Shown here: positions 1 to 8,669 of the stretch, piece after piece
Numbering within the stretch: the first letter of the stretch is position 1
Layout: every line of letters begins with the position of its first letter
DNA from: Lachnospiraceae bacterium
GTDB lineage: Bacteria; Bacillota; Clostridia; Lachnospirales; Lachnospiraceae
Direction of reading: 5' to 3'
DNA length: 64,000 nt
Assembly (NCBI GenBank): GCA_017500935.1
Contig: JAFVXW010000018.1
Coordinates: 1 to 64,000, forward strand
Program-made: the position numbers and the translations under genes
The notes under the pieces: generated by a model
The model's database searches: none
The model's input: the letters and a program-made list of their open reading frames with translations, nothing else
Told to the model about the DNA's origin: nothing

Positions 1-790
1 CCTCGTCCTCTTCTTCCTCTTCTTCATCCTCGTCGTCATATTCGTATTCATCGCCTGCATTGCGCAGTCTGATGATCAGGAAGGTCACAACACCGATCAG
101 GATCAGAACTACAACTGCCAGTGCGATAATGATGATGCGGAACTTGCCAACCTGTCCTTCTGCTTCTTCCACATCAGCGCTTCCTGCAGTCTGTGCGCTT
201 AACAGTTCGCTGATCTTGTACTGCTTGCCCATATTCTGGTCGATCAGATACCAGTCGCTTACGCCGGTACCGTCATCTGCATACTGTACATAGAAATCAG
301 CAGCCGGAGCCTGTTCTTCGGGAGCAGATGTATCTTCTGCGGGAGTTTCTTCTACAGGAGCAGTTTCTTCGGGAACCACTTCAATAGCTTCATAGGACAT
401 TAAGTCGCTTCTGATATAACCGTTGATGGTCTTGCCATCGCTGGTAAAGGTTACTGCGTACCAGAGCATATTGGAGCTGTCGTTCTTTTCACCGGTAACA
501 CCTACACTGGTACCCTGAGTTGCCTTGCCGACAACATCAGAATTGGTGGATGCATCTTTACGAACACGTACGCTGTCAGCAGTTACAGTACCGTTGCCGA
601 TCAGCTCTGCGGCAGCAGCAGTTTCCTGTGTATTAGCCTCCGTAGTGGTAGTAGTCTGGGTTGCGGTGGAACCGTTGCTCTGGCTGCCCAGAACGCGGGT
701 CGCATCAGCAGTCAGGGGTGTTGCCAGCAGCACAGCTGCGATGGTCAGACCTGCCAGGCCTGTCATCATATTCTTAAAAAATCTGTTCAT
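1..790 (-). CDS. SH3-domain membrane protein (3' part cut by window edge)
   Basis: Read directly: from the ATG at 790 the frame is open to base 1, giving 263 codons without a stop. Residues 1-31 look like a signal peptide (MNRFFKNMM then a hydrophobic run ending near ADA). A Thr/Ala-rich linker precedes a bacterial SH3 domain at about 67-131 (start TVTADSVRVRKDAS, end GYIRSDLM). A Glu/Pro/Ala linker follows, then a membrane segment at about 218-240 and a strongly acidic tail of Asp and Glu. SH3b domains usually bind peptidoglycan or other wall polymers, so a wall-facing sensor or scaffold is inferred; no catalytic domain is visible. It lies 36 bp after purD on the same strand. Its C-terminus is outside the window. 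Confidence 0.85.
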   Translation of the reverse strand, partial: MNRFFKNMMTGLAGLTIAAVLLATPLTADATRVLGSQSNGSTATQTTTTTEANTQETAAAAELIGNGTVTADSVRVRKDASTNSDVVGKATQGTSVGVTGEKNDSSNMLWYAVTFTSDGKTINGYIRSDLMSYEAIEVVPEETAPVEETPAEDTSAPEEQAPAADFYVQYADDGTGVSDWYLIDQNMGKQYKISELLSAQTAGSADVEEAEGQVGKFRIIIIALAVVVLILIGVVTFLIIRLRNAGDEYEYDDEDEEEEEEDE

Positions 791-826
791 TCTTTTACCT
801 CGTATCCTTTCTTGTTCTTGCGGAAA

Positions 827-2107
827 TTAAGCTTCGTCAATGGCTTTGCCGATATCAGTACGCATATATTTGTTGGCAAACTCTACCCAGCCGGTTGCTT
901 CATAAGCTTTTGCTCTGGCTTCTTTGAGGGTTGCGCCGTTGGCTGTTACGCCAAGAACACGTCCGCCGTTTGTCAGGAAGGTCTTTCCGTCCTCTGCCAG
1001 TTTGGTTCCTGCATGGAAGCAGAAGTAATCGTCCTTGCCTTCAAAGTTCTCAAGACCGGAAATCGGAAGTCCCTTGTCATACTTTAACGGATATCCGTCA
1101 GATGCCAGTACCACACATACGGTTGCCTTATCGTCAAACTGCAGATTGATCTGATCGAGTGTACCGTCGATACATGCATCAATTACATCGATAATGTCGT
1201 TCTTGAGTCTGGGCAGAACAACCTGTGCTTCGGGATCACCAAAACGTGCATTGTATTCCAGCACTCTGGGGCCGTCGGGTGTCAGCATCAGACCAAAGAA
1301 GATAACGCCCTTGAAAGGACGGCCTTCTGCAGCCATCGCATCCACAGTTGCCTGATAAATATACTGCTTGCAGAATGCGTCCACTTCTTCAGTATAGAAA
1401 GGAGAGGGGGAGAAGTTGCCCATACCGCCGGTATTTAAGCCCTGATCTCCGTCTTTTGCACGCTTGTGGTCCTGTGCGGAAGACATGATGCGGATAGTCT
1501 TGCCGTCTACAAAGGAAAGAACGGAAACTTCGCGGCCGGTCATGAATTCTTCAATGACCATTCTGTTGCCGGCAGTACCGAATTTTTTATCGGTCATAAT
1601 GGAGCATACACCGTCTTCTGCCTCTTCCAGCGTATTGCAGATCAGTACGCCTTTGCCGAGTGCCAGACCGTCAGCCTTTAATACGATGGGGAATTTTGCC
1701 TTGGTGTGCAGATATTCGATCGCTTCTTCTGCACTGTCAAAATTCTCATATGCTGCTGTAGGGATATTGTATTTTTTCATCAGATCCTTGGAAAAAGCCT
1801 TGCTGCCTTCCAGGATCGCTGCGTTCTTTCTGGGACCAAAGGTACGGATGCCTTCTGCTTCCAGCACATCCACAAGACCGCCTACCAGAGGATCGTCCAT
1901 GCCTACGATCACAAGATCGATCTCTTTTTCTTTTGCGAATGCTGCAATTTTATCAAATTCCATGGCACCGATCGCTACACACTCTGCAATGGTACCGATG
2001 CCGGCATTGCCGGGTGCACAGTAGATCTTGTCCACTCTTTCACTTTTTGCCACACTGTATGCGATGGCATGTTCTCTGCCGCCGCTTCCTACGATTAATA
2101 CTTTCAT
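827..2107 (-). CDS. purD: phosphoribosylamine--glycine ligase (GAR synthetase)
   Basis: The 426-residue product has the normal length and motifs of PurD, the cytosolic ATP-grasp enzyme that joins glycine to phosphoribosylamine in purine synthesis. Visible motifs are GSGGREHA at 7-14, the ATP-grasp NTGGMG at 225-230 and EYNARFGDPEAQ at 284-295, which carries the metal-binding residues. The usual GPExPL loop reads GMDDPL here. The start overlaps the purN stop by 4 bp (ATGA), which implies translational coupling. Order purE-purN-purD makes a partial purine operon; purK, purM, purH and the rest are not in the window. Confidence 0.97.
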   Translation of the reverse strand: MKVLIVGSGGREHAIAYSVAKSERVDKIYCAPGNAGIGTIAECVAIGAMEFDKIAAFAKEKEIDLVIVGMDDPLVGGLVDVLEAEGIRTFGPRKNAAILEGSKAFSKDLMKKYNIPTAAYENFDSAEEAIEYLHTKAKFPIVLKADGLALGKGVLICNTLEEAEDGVCSIMTDKKFGTAGNRMVIEEFMTGREVSVLSFVDGKTIRIMSSAQDHKRAKDGDQGLNTGGMGNFSPSPFYTEEVDAFCKQYIYQATVDAMAAEGRPFKGVIFFGLMLTPDGPRVLEYNARFGDPEAQVVLPRLKNDIIDVIDACIDGTLDQINLQFDDKATVCVVLASDGYPLKYDKGLPISGLENFEGKDDYFCFHAGTKLAEDGKTFLTNGGRVLGVTANGATLKEARAKAYEATGWVEFANKYMRTDIGKAIDEA

Positions 2108-2727
2108 ATGATCATTGCCTTTCCGTCTTCTACTTTAACTCTGCCATTGGCGATCAGGTCGATCGCAGCAGGTAAAATCTTCCATTCCGCCTCTTCCATC
2201 ACGCGCTGCTGGAGCTGTTTTGGGGTATCACCCGGCTCAACATTCACAGCCTTCTGCATCAGGATCGGACCGGTATCCATGCCGTTATCCACAAAATGAA
2301 CCGTCGCACCTGTCACTTTTACCCCGCGCGCAAGCGCCTGCTCATGTACGCGCAGTCCATAAAAACCGACACCGCAGAAAGAAGGGATCAGGGAAGGATG
2401 AATATTGATGACGCGGTTCTCATAGGCATCGATCATTGCCGGAGGAATCGCTACCAAAAATCCTGCCAGTACAATCAGATCCGGATTGATCTTATTGACT
2501 TCCTCCAGAAATGCTTCATTGAAAGCTGCTCTGTCGGGATAGTTCTTCGGTGAAATACAAAGTGCGGGAATGCCTTTGTTTTTTGCACGTTCCAGCGCAT
2601 ATGCGCCTGCATTGTTGCAAACAACTGCCGCAATCTCTGTATTGGTGATCACACCGCTGTCGATCGCATCCATAATCGCCTGCAGATTGGTGCCACCGCC
2701 GGAAACACAAACAAGAATCCTTAACAT
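2104..2727 (-). CDS. purN: phosphoribosylglycinamide formyltransferase
   Basis: The 207-residue protein matches folate-dependent GAR transformylase, which moves a formyl group from 10-formyl-THF to GAR. The phosphate loop GGGTNLQ is at 10-16. The catalytic triad can be read as Asn108 and His110 in INIHPSLIPSF and Asp151 in MDTGPI. It starts 12 bp after purE with AAAGGAGA upstream of the ATG, and its stop overlaps the purD start by 4 bp. Confidence 0.97.
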   Translation of the reverse strand: MLRILVCVSGGGTNLQAIMDAIDSGVITNTEIAAVVCNNAGAYALERAKNKGIPALCISPKNYPDRAAFNEAFLEEVNKINPDLIVLAGFLVAIPPAMIDAYENRVINIHPSLIPSFCGVGFYGLRVHEQALARGVKVTGATVHFVDNGMDTGPILMQKAVNVEPGDTPKQLQQRVMEEAEWKILPAAIDLIANGRVKVEDGKAMII

Positions 2728-2739
2728 AAGGTCTCTCCT

Positions 2740-3246
2740 TTACTTGCTGTAGTTCTTATAGCCGACTTCCTGTAATTTGGCGTCTTTTGCCAGAACGCCT
2801 TCTTTCATTTCCACAGTGTAGTCCTTCAGCTTAGCCAGAAGCTCTGCATCGGATACTGCCAGGATCTTGGCTGCCAGAATACCTGCGTTTGCACCGCCGT
2901 TGATGGCAACGGTTGCAACCGGAATACCGGAAGGCATCTGTACGATGGAATACAGGGAATCTCTGCCGCCTAAAGAAGTGGTGTGCATCGGAATGCCGAT
3001 AACGGGCATCGGGAAGATTGCCGCACACATGCCGGGCAGATGTGCTGCCATGCCTGCGCCTGCGATGATCACCTTGATACCTCTGTCTTCAGCGGTTTTT
3101 GCATATTCAAAAAAAGTGTCAGGCATACGGTGTGCGGAAATGATGGTCATCTCGTAAGAAATACCAAATTTGTCCAGAATCTCCGCTGCTTTTGCCATAA
3201 CGGGCATATCGGAATCGCTGCCCATAACAATGCTGACCTGTGCCAT
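2740..3246 (-). CDS. purE: 5-(carboxyamino)imidazole ribonucleotide mutase
   Basis: The 168-residue protein is a typical PurE: GSDSDMPVM at 9-17 and SAHRMPD from residue 37, with the conserved catalytic His39. It forms carboxy-AIR in the purine pathway. Whether it works as an N5-CAIR mutase (needing PurK) or uses CO2 directly cannot be settled here because purK is not in view. A strong AGGAGG precedes the ATG. It is the first gene of the purE-purN-purD run. The upstream 130 bp holds a TTGACA-like -35 at 3300-3305 (minus) without a convincing -10, and a perfect AAAATAG/CTATTTT inverted repeat at 3305-3320. Confidence 0.96.
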   Translation of the reverse strand: MAQVSIVMGSDSDMPVMAKAAEILDKFGISYEMTIISAHRMPDTFFEYAKTAEDRGIKVIIAGAGMAAHLPGMCAAIFPMPVIGIPMHTTSLGGRDSLYSIVQMPSGIPVATVAINGGANAGILAAKILAVSDAELLAKLKDYTVEMKEGVLAKDAKLQEVGYKNYSK

Positions 3247-3388
3247 GCTTGTTGTCCTCCTGTAAATAAACTAAGATATTTGTCATGTAATAGATGCTTT
3301 GTCAAAAATAGCCCTATTTTCTACAGTTTACTAAACTTTTCGACAGGATGCAACCCAAAATTCAAACTTAAAGAAATCTAAAGATTTA

Positions 3389-3419
3389 CAGCCGGGTGTC
3401 TGTCAAAAACACCCGGCTG
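3389..3419 (-). terminator. stem-loop downstream of the M29-like aminopeptidase gene
   Basis: CAGCCGGGTGT and ACACCCGGCTG form a perfect 11-bp GC-rich stem with a 9-nt loop just after the aminopeptidase stop. The T-run after it on the minus strand is weak (GTAAATCTTT), so it is a probable rather than classic terminator. It separates the aminopeptidase from the purE promoter region. Confidence 0.6.
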
Positions 3420-3426
3420 CTGTTTG

Positions 3427-5445
3427 TTATGCATAAAAAGGAATATTGAGTTCTTCTGTTCCGTCCAGTACAAACATACCGTCTTTGATGATCACATATT
3501 CCGTACCGTCTGCTGCCACCGCAGTCAGTTCGCCCAGATCATAATAAGGAAGCGTCAGATCACAGTGCGTGCTGAAATATGCCTTGCTCTTGTCGGTTTT
3601 TCTCAAAATGGAAATCTCATTGTCCTTTGCAATGATCTCCTTGCCGTCAGGATTATATACTTTAACATCTTCGGAGAACTTAAAGCAAGTATCGCCCAGT
3701 GCAAAATGAGGACCTGTCTTTTCTGCGATCAGACCGGTGAGTCTTTCATGGATGCCGTAACGCTGTGCCATCACATACGCAGTTGTATTGGTACCAATGG
3801 CAAATTCTCCCATAGGAAGTCCTTCCTTCTTGGCCATGATCCCCTCAAAGATAAATCTGCGGTTTTCCTCTTCGGTTTCAAAATTGCTGCAGGTAAAATC
3901 AGATACTCTGCCGTCCTTAAAGGTCACTTCCAGGTTATGAACATCTGCGCCCAGTTTTGTAATGTGCAGCACACCGTTGGTTCCTGCAAGCTTCGGGGAA
4001 GTAAACACTTCGCCTACGGGGATGTTGACATCTGCCAGACAGTTTTCAAACAGGGATTCATGCTCGGGATCATTTAAGGTATGCAGATTAATGGTCAGAT
4101 CCGTACGGTTTCCTTCTGCACCTTTCACACGCACATAGGATGCCTTATCCAGCGTATTGATAATAGTCTGCTGGATTCTGGAATACATGTCATAGTCCAG
4201 TGTATTTACCTTGGTGGTTTCATCAAAGATTGCCTCATAATCCTCGCCGATCTCGGGAATCGGGAATGCGATCATGGTAAAGCTGCGCTCATAGGGAATG
4301 ATATACTCATTGGTCAGTGCGGTATTGGCAGATGCATACTCACCGGACAGTGCAATGTACTCAGGTGTCAGTTTGAGTCTTTCCGGCTTCATGGCAGGCT
4401 CAAAGGGCGCTTCGCCATAGGAAAGAAATACCGCAGGTCCTGCATGCAGATTTGCCTTTTCCTCATAAGCTTCCCAGGCTCTCTTTTTGCAGTCCAGACT
4501 GCGCTGTACAAAGCGTTTGTCCATATATAAAACCGCATCATTTTCATGGTCATACGCAAACTGTCTGTTGACTGCCGCGCCGTGGAAGCCGCCGGGAGTG
4601 CGGTAAATAACCGGTTCCAGACCCATTTCGCGGAAATTTTCAATAGCCTTTTTGATAATGCGTTCAAAACCAATGGGATAACGTAAGTTTACGCTTTTTT
4701 TCTTATGTAAAGGCTTGTTGGCATTGGCAAAGCCTCTGCGGTAGCCTTCCGTGAAAGCAGACGCGATCTTGTCAATCTCCTCCTGACTCTTCTGGCTGAT
4801 AAACTCTGCAGTTCTCCACTGGTTTTCATTGATATATTCACCGTACCAGAACAGATAACGCAGATCATCCAGATCACTTTCTTCGATAATACGGCGTGCA
4901 AAATCCAGATCCCAGTCCACCAGATCCGCGATTTTTTTCTCTGCAAAATGATCTTCGTAATCACTCATATACCAGTAATATACGTGACGCACTTCTTCAT
5001 AGGAAGGAATGGTACCCAGTTCCTCCTGTGCATCCAGAAATACACGGTATAATTCCAAAAGCAGCTCCATACGGATCACCAGCTGTTCTAAATCCTGCTC
5101 ATATACATACCCGGGAAGACTGTGCAGATTTGCACTTACCGCTGCCAGAAGCTGTCCGTACTGATCTCCCAGCTTCTTTACCGCAAACGCCGGATTTGCA
5201 AAATGGGTGTCGTAATTTCTGCCCAGAAGGTCAATATGACAGATTTCGTTGTGTCTCTGCAATTCCTCCAGATCTGCATTCTTCAGACCACCCTTTGCGA
5301 TCCAGTTATACTCTTCCGCCATAATCGCAAGATATCCTGCGCATTCGGCAAAATATGCCTGAAATTCTTCCTTCAGCACATTTTCACCAAGAATCTCCAT
5401 AACGCGTTCCCGCGCCAGTTCATAACGTTCGTCGATCATACTCAT
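3427..5445 (-). CDS. M29-like (aminopeptidase T family) metallopeptidase
   Basis: The 672-residue product has a C-terminal half that resembles M29 aminopeptidases: IPVGEVFTSPK with a candidate metal Glu, then GEFAIGTNTTAY, EKTGPHFALGDTCF and STHCDLTLPYY with the HxD pair. These are cytosolic exopeptidases using two metal ions. The roughly 300-residue N-terminal part is Glu/Tyr-rich, helical and unlike classical 400-residue M29 enzymes, so this is a longer variant. The start at 5445 (MSMIDERYELAR) was chosen because its ATGA overlaps the stop of the upstream membrane protein; an open extension to 5598 lies wholly inside that gene. Motif-based assignment; substrate unknown. Confidence 0.85.
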   Translation of the reverse strand: MSMIDERYELARERVMEILGENVLKEEFQAYFAECAGYLAIMAEEYNWIAKGGLKNADLEELQRHNEICHIDLLGRNYDTHFANPAFAVKKLGDQYGQLLAAVSANLHSLPGYVYEQDLEQLVIRMELLLELYRVFLDAQEELGTIPSYEEVRHVYYWYMSDYEDHFAEKKIADLVDWDLDFARRIIEESDLDDLRYLFWYGEYINENQWRTAEFISQKSQEEIDKIASAFTEGYRRGFANANKPLHKKKSVNLRYPIGFERIIKKAIENFREMGLEPVIYRTPGGFHGAAVNRQFAYDHENDAVLYMDKRFVQRSLDCKKRAWEAYEEKANLHAGPAVFLSYGEAPFEPAMKPERLKLTPEYIALSGEYASANTALTNEYIIPYERSFTMIAFPIPEIGEDYEAIFDETTKVNTLDYDMYSRIQQTIINTLDKASYVRVKGAEGNRTDLTINLHTLNDPEHESLFENCLADVNIPVGEVFTSPKLAGTNGVLHITKLGADVHNLEVTFKDGRVSDFTCSNFETEEENRRFIFEGIMAKKEGLPMGEFAIGTNTTAYVMAQRYGIHERLTGLIAEKTGPHFALGDTCFKFSEDVKVYNPDGKEIIAKDNEISILRKTDKSKAYFSTHCDLTLPYYDLGELTAVAADGTEYVIIKDGMFVLDGTEELNIPFYA

Positions 5446-5765
5446 AATCCGTAAGCTCCCGCATATAAAATAAAACTTACACCTGCTATTGTCAGCAGAT
5501 TCAAAACAATGCCGATCCAGGCAAACAGATAAAAACGGTCCCGCTCCATCTTTGCCATGATCCCGAAGATCAGGCCGAGCACAGCAAACACAAGACATAA
5601 AATTGCCGCCACTCCGTACTTAACCGGCGCAGTTCCGCCGCCCAGATAGGTATAATGTACCGTCAAAATCAAAGACAACAGTGACAGCACACCCATGAAG
5701 GTGGAAAAAAAACCTTTTTCCGATTCCTTTTTATTTGTAAAAATGTAGCCCTTGCGTGCCATCAT
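5442..5765 (-). CDS. small three-helix membrane protein (DUF6142-like)
   Basis: A 107-residue protein with a basic N-terminus (MMARKGYIFTNKKESEKG) and three hydrophobic segments at about 20-40, 50-72 and 80-103. The pattern recalls small clostridial membrane proteins of the DUF6142 type; this link is from memory and tentative. GGAGG lies only 1 nt before the first ATG and 4 nt before the second, so translation may begin at 5762. It overlaps the aminopeptidase start by 4 bp, so the two are probably cotranslated. Function unknown. Confidence 0.75.
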   Translation of the reverse strand: MMARKGYIFTNKKESEKGFFSTFMGVLSLLSLILTVHYTYLGGGTAPVKYGVAAILCLVFAVLGLIFGIMAKMERDRFYLFAWIGIVLNLLTIAGVSFILYAGAYGL

Positions 5766-5775
5766 TCCTCCAAAA

Positions 5776-5810
5776 TCAGCAAGGGCTCCTGTCAGAGAGC
5801 CCCTTGCTGA
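5776..5810 (-). terminator. stem-loop between small ORF and DUF6142-like gene
   Basis: TCAGCAAGGGCTC pairs with GAGCCCCTTGCTGA (one bulged base) around an 8-nt loop. On the minus strand the stem is followed by ATTTTGGAGG, so the T-run is short and runs straight into the next gene's ribosome binding site. It could partly terminate transcription from pyrE, or process the mRNA. Confidence 0.5.
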
Positions 5811-5963
5811 TTAATATAAAATCTTACTCTTTGCTGCAAGCAGCTTTGCACCGCCAATAATCAACAGCGTACCACAGGCAACACCTGTCACGATTGTCAC
5901 CACACCCGCTGCAATATTCAGTGCACCGCAGCCGCTCATTGTCTTATAGATCTTTTCGTCCAT
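5811..5963 (-). CDS. 50-residue hydrophobic protein
   Basis: A short frame read by eye: it starts MDEKIYKTMSGCGALN at 5963 with GGAGGAATCTG just upstream, and ends at TAA 5811. The middle (about residues 15-42) is one Gly/Ala/Val-rich membrane segment, GVVTIVTGVACGTLLIIGG, followed by a Lys-rich end. The good ribosome site and tight spacing (26 bp after pyrE) argue that it is real. Function unknown; similar tiny one-helix proteins are common in Lachnospiraceae. Confidence 0.65.
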   Translation of the reverse strand: MDEKIYKTMSGCGALNIAAGVVTIVTGVACGTLLIIGGAKLLAAKSKILY

Positions 5964-5989
5964 CAGATTCCTCCGGGATATTGATCTTA

Positions 5990-6667
5990 TTATTTTGCGC
6001 CGTATTCTGCGTAGTAAGCATCGATAGCAGCTTTTAAGGTGTCATCGATGTAAACATTTCCCTTGTAAGGCTTGTTGTACAGATATTCGGTTACTTCTGC
6101 CATGTTTACGATCGCGGTTGCACCGAAGCCATAAGTCTGTTTGATCTCATCCAGTGCGCTCATGGTGGTGTTTAAGCCTCTTTCCATACGGTTTAAGGAA
6201 ACCATCAGACCAACGATCTCAACATCTGCCTGTGCCTTTAAGATAGGGAAGGTTTCTTCGATGGACTTGCCGGAGGTGGTAACGTCCTCGATGATCACTA
6301 CGCGGTCACCGTCTTTTAACTTGCTGCCAAGTAAGATACCGGTATCGCCGTGGTCTTTTACTTCCTTACGGTTGGAGCAGTAACGGATGTCCTTGCCGTA
6401 AAGTTCGCTGATTGCCATGGTGGTAGCAACGGTCAGCGGAATACCCTTGTATGCGGGTCCAAAGAGCACATCAAAATCCAGACCGTAGTTGTCATGAATT
6501 GCCTTTGCATAATATTCGCCAAGCTTTCTGAGCTGTGTGCCGGTTACATATGCGCCTGCGTTCATAAAGAAGGGAGATTTGCGTCCGCTCTTTAAGGTGA
6601 AGTCACCAAATTTTAAGACATTGCTGTCTACCATAAATTCTATAAATTCCTGCTTGTACTGTTCCAT
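5990..6667 (-). CDS. pyrE: orotate phosphoribosyltransferase
   Basis: The 225-residue product carries the PRPP-binding signature VVIIEDVTTSGKS at 123-135 and the N-terminal FTLKSGRKSPFF typical of PyrE. It converts orotate and PRPP to orotidine monophosphate. AAGGAGG precedes the ATG. The next step's gene, pyrF, lies upstream but an acetyl esterase gene sits between the two. No PyrR-type attenuator was recognised. Confidence 0.96.
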   Translation of the reverse strand: MEQYKQEFIEFMVDSNVLKFGDFTLKSGRKSPFFMNAGAYVTGTQLRKLGEYYAKAIHDNYGLDFDVLFGPAYKGIPLTVATTMAISELYGKDIRYCSNRKEVKDHGDTGILLGSKLKDGDRVVIIEDVTTSGKSIEETFPILKAQADVEIVGLMVSLNRMERGLNTTMSALDEIKQTYGFGATAIVNMAEVTEYLYNKPYKGNVYIDDTLKAAIDAYYAEYGAK

Positions 6668-6691
6668 TGTTATTCCTCCTTGTATTCAGAA

Positions 6692-7654
6692 TCAATCCTC
6701 TGTAAAGAACTTAAAGATCAGTTCATCATGATCCTTTAAATATTCATGTGTGAAATCAGGGTAAATGATATGCTTCTTATTGCAGGTCATCTTATTGTAT
6801 GCCGCATACTGGGTGGAAGGCGGGCATACATTGTCCAGAAGTGCGGTGATCATGATGGTATCAGCCTTGATTCTGGGTGCCAGATACTGCACGTCGATGT
6901 AGCCAAGCTTTGTAAAGATCTCGTCTTCCTTTTCATGTCTGGGATCATAGTTGCGGAAGTAATCCTTTAATTCCGCATAGGCCTGAATATCCAGATCCAT
7001 ATCCCATACACGCTTATAGTCACTTAAGAACGGGAATACGGTCACGGCTTTGGACACTCTGGGCTCCAGTGCCGCACATGCGATGGTCAGTGCGCCGCCC
7101 TGGCTGCCGCCGGTTGCATACACCTTATTTTCATCCACGAAATCCATATCGATGGCAATGCCTGCCAGCTGCGCGGTATCCAGAAAGATATCTCTGAAAA
7201 GCAGCTTGTTGGGATTGTCTTCGCATAAACCTCTGATGATGTGTCCGTGATAGGTATTGCCATGCACACCGCCCACATCTTCACTCTTGCCTGCCTGACC
7301 TCTGCAGTCTAATGCAAACACTGCAAATCCGTTGGCTGCATAAGCGATCTTATCCATCCAGGAGCCGCTGTCACCGCTGTAGCCGTGGAACATTACCACT
7401 GCCGGAATCTTGCCGGTAATATTCTTGGGGCGGGCATGCTTTGCATACACTCTCGCACCGTTGACACCGGTAAAATACAGGTCATAGCATTCTGCATTGG
7501 GCGCCTGAAAAGCCGCCTTTGTCATTGTGATCTGAGGATCGATCGCTTTCATCTCTGCGATCGCGTTGTCCCAGTAAGCATCATGATCCGCCGGTCTGGG
7601 ATTCATACCGTTATACTGTTCCAGTTCCCTGATGGGCATATCAACCATCGGCAT
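6692..7654 (-). CDS. acetyl(xylan) esterase, CE7 / AXE1 family
   Basis: The 320-residue cytosolic alpha/beta hydrolase has the full CE7 signature: RGQ at 118-120, GGSQGG with nucleophile Ser184, Asp274 in LLDNVCPP and HE at 303-304. CE7 enzymes remove acetyl groups from acetylated xylo-oligosaccharides, cephalosporin C and similar small esters. No signal peptide, so it acts on imported sugars. It sits between pyrF and pyrE on the same strand with short gaps, an unexpected place for a carbohydrate esterase. The start follows AGGGGG. Confidence 0.92.
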   Translation of the reverse strand: MPMVDMPIRELEQYNGMNPRPADHDAYWDNAIAEMKAIDPQITMTKAAFQAPNAECYDLYFTGVNGARVYAKHARPKNITGKIPAVVMFHGYSGDSGSWMDKIAYAANGFAVFALDCRGQAGKSEDVGGVHGNTYHGHIIRGLCEDNPNKLLFRDIFLDTAQLAGIAIDMDFVDENKVYATGGSQGGALTIACAALEPRVSKAVTVFPFLSDYKRVWDMDLDIQAYAELKDYFRNYDPRHEKEDEIFTKLGYIDVQYLAPRIKADTIMITALLDNVCPPSTQYAAYNKMTCNKKHIIYPDFTHEYLKDHDELIFKFFTED

Positions 7655-7682
7655 AGTCGTTTCCCCCTGATATTTTTATTTT

Positions 7683-8609
7683 TTATCTGTTAGCCAGTGC
7701 CTGTGCGATATCTTCTCTCATATCGATAACAGCCTGTCTGGATGCATCCGCATAGTTTTCAGCACCAAACTGTGCATACTGCGCCTGCTGGTAAGCAGCG
7801 ATGATACCGCGGGAAGAGTTTACGATCGCGCCCAGTCCGTCTTCGTTAAAGAAGTGAACCAGATCTGCACCCTTGCCGCCCTGTGCGCCGTAACCGGGAA
7901 CCAGGATATAAGCCTTGGGCATTACCTTACGGAGAACCTTGCCCATTTCAGGATAGGTTGCGCCAACTACTGCGCCGACATAGCTGTAGGAATCGCCCAT
8001 ACAGTCTGCGCCCCATTCAGCAACCTTCTCACCAACCCACTCATACAGAGGTCTGCCGTCGATGATACGATCCTGGAATTCACCGCTGGACGGATTGGAA
8101 GTCTTAACAAGCACGAAGATACCCTTCTTTTCTTCCTTACATACATTGATGAAAGGCTTGATGCCGTCAGAGCCAAGATAAGGGTTTACGGTTGCAAAAT
8201 CTTCATCAAAAGGAGCGTATGTCTGGCTGCCAACCTTGATCTTGCCAAGGTGTGCGATCGCATAGGATTCGGAAGTGGAGCCGATATCGCCTCTCTTAAC
8301 GTCACCGATCACTACCAGACCTTTTTCCTTACAGTAATCAACGGTCTTCTTGAATGCGATCAGACCTTCGATGCCGAACTGCTCATACATAGCCACCTGG
8401 GGCTTCACAGCAGGGATCAGGTCATAGGTTGCATCAATAATGCCTTTATTGTACTGCCAGATTGCTTCCGCAGCACCCTTTAAAGTCTCTCCATATTCAG
8501 CAAATGCTGCCTGTTTGATGTGTTCGGGAATGAACTTCATGGTAGGATCCAAACCAACCACGATAGGAGCATTGGTTTTTTTGATGTTTTCAATCATTTT
8601 GTTGATCAT
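7683..8609 (-). CDS. pyrF: orotidine 5'-phosphate decarboxylase, type 2
   Basis: The 308-residue length and sequence fit the long (type 2) OMP decarboxylase subfamily, which makes UMP. The catalytic D-K-D series is visible at Asp103, Lys105 and Asp108 in IGDVKRGDIGS, and VVGLDPTMKF begins the barrel. AAAGGAGA lies before the ATG at 8609. It appears to begin the pyrF-esterase-pyrE run. Confidence 0.96.
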   Translation of the reverse strand: MINKMIENIKKTNAPIVVGLDPTMKFIPEHIKQAAFAEYGETLKGAAEAIWQYNKGIIDATYDLIPAVKPQVAMYEQFGIEGLIAFKKTVDYCKEKGLVVIGDVKRGDIGSTSESYAIAHLGKIKVGSQTYAPFDEDFATVNPYLGSDGIKPFINVCKEEKKGIFVLVKTSNPSSGEFQDRIIDGRPLYEWVGEKVAEWGADCMGDSYSYVGAVVGATYPEMGKVLRKVMPKAYILVPGYGAQGGKGADLVHFFNEDGLGAIVNSSRGIIAAYQQAQYAQFGAENYADASRQAVIDMREDIAQALANR

Positions 8610-8669
8610 ACGTGTATCTCCTTTTTCTTTTATCGTATATTTTTCAATGTTAATTCTTATCTGATGGTA

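Noticed and set aside
5446-5598. 51-codon N-terminal extension of the M29-like aminopeptidase
   Set aside because: It lies entirely within the upstream membrane-protein gene, while the 5445 start has an ATGA overlap typical of coupling.
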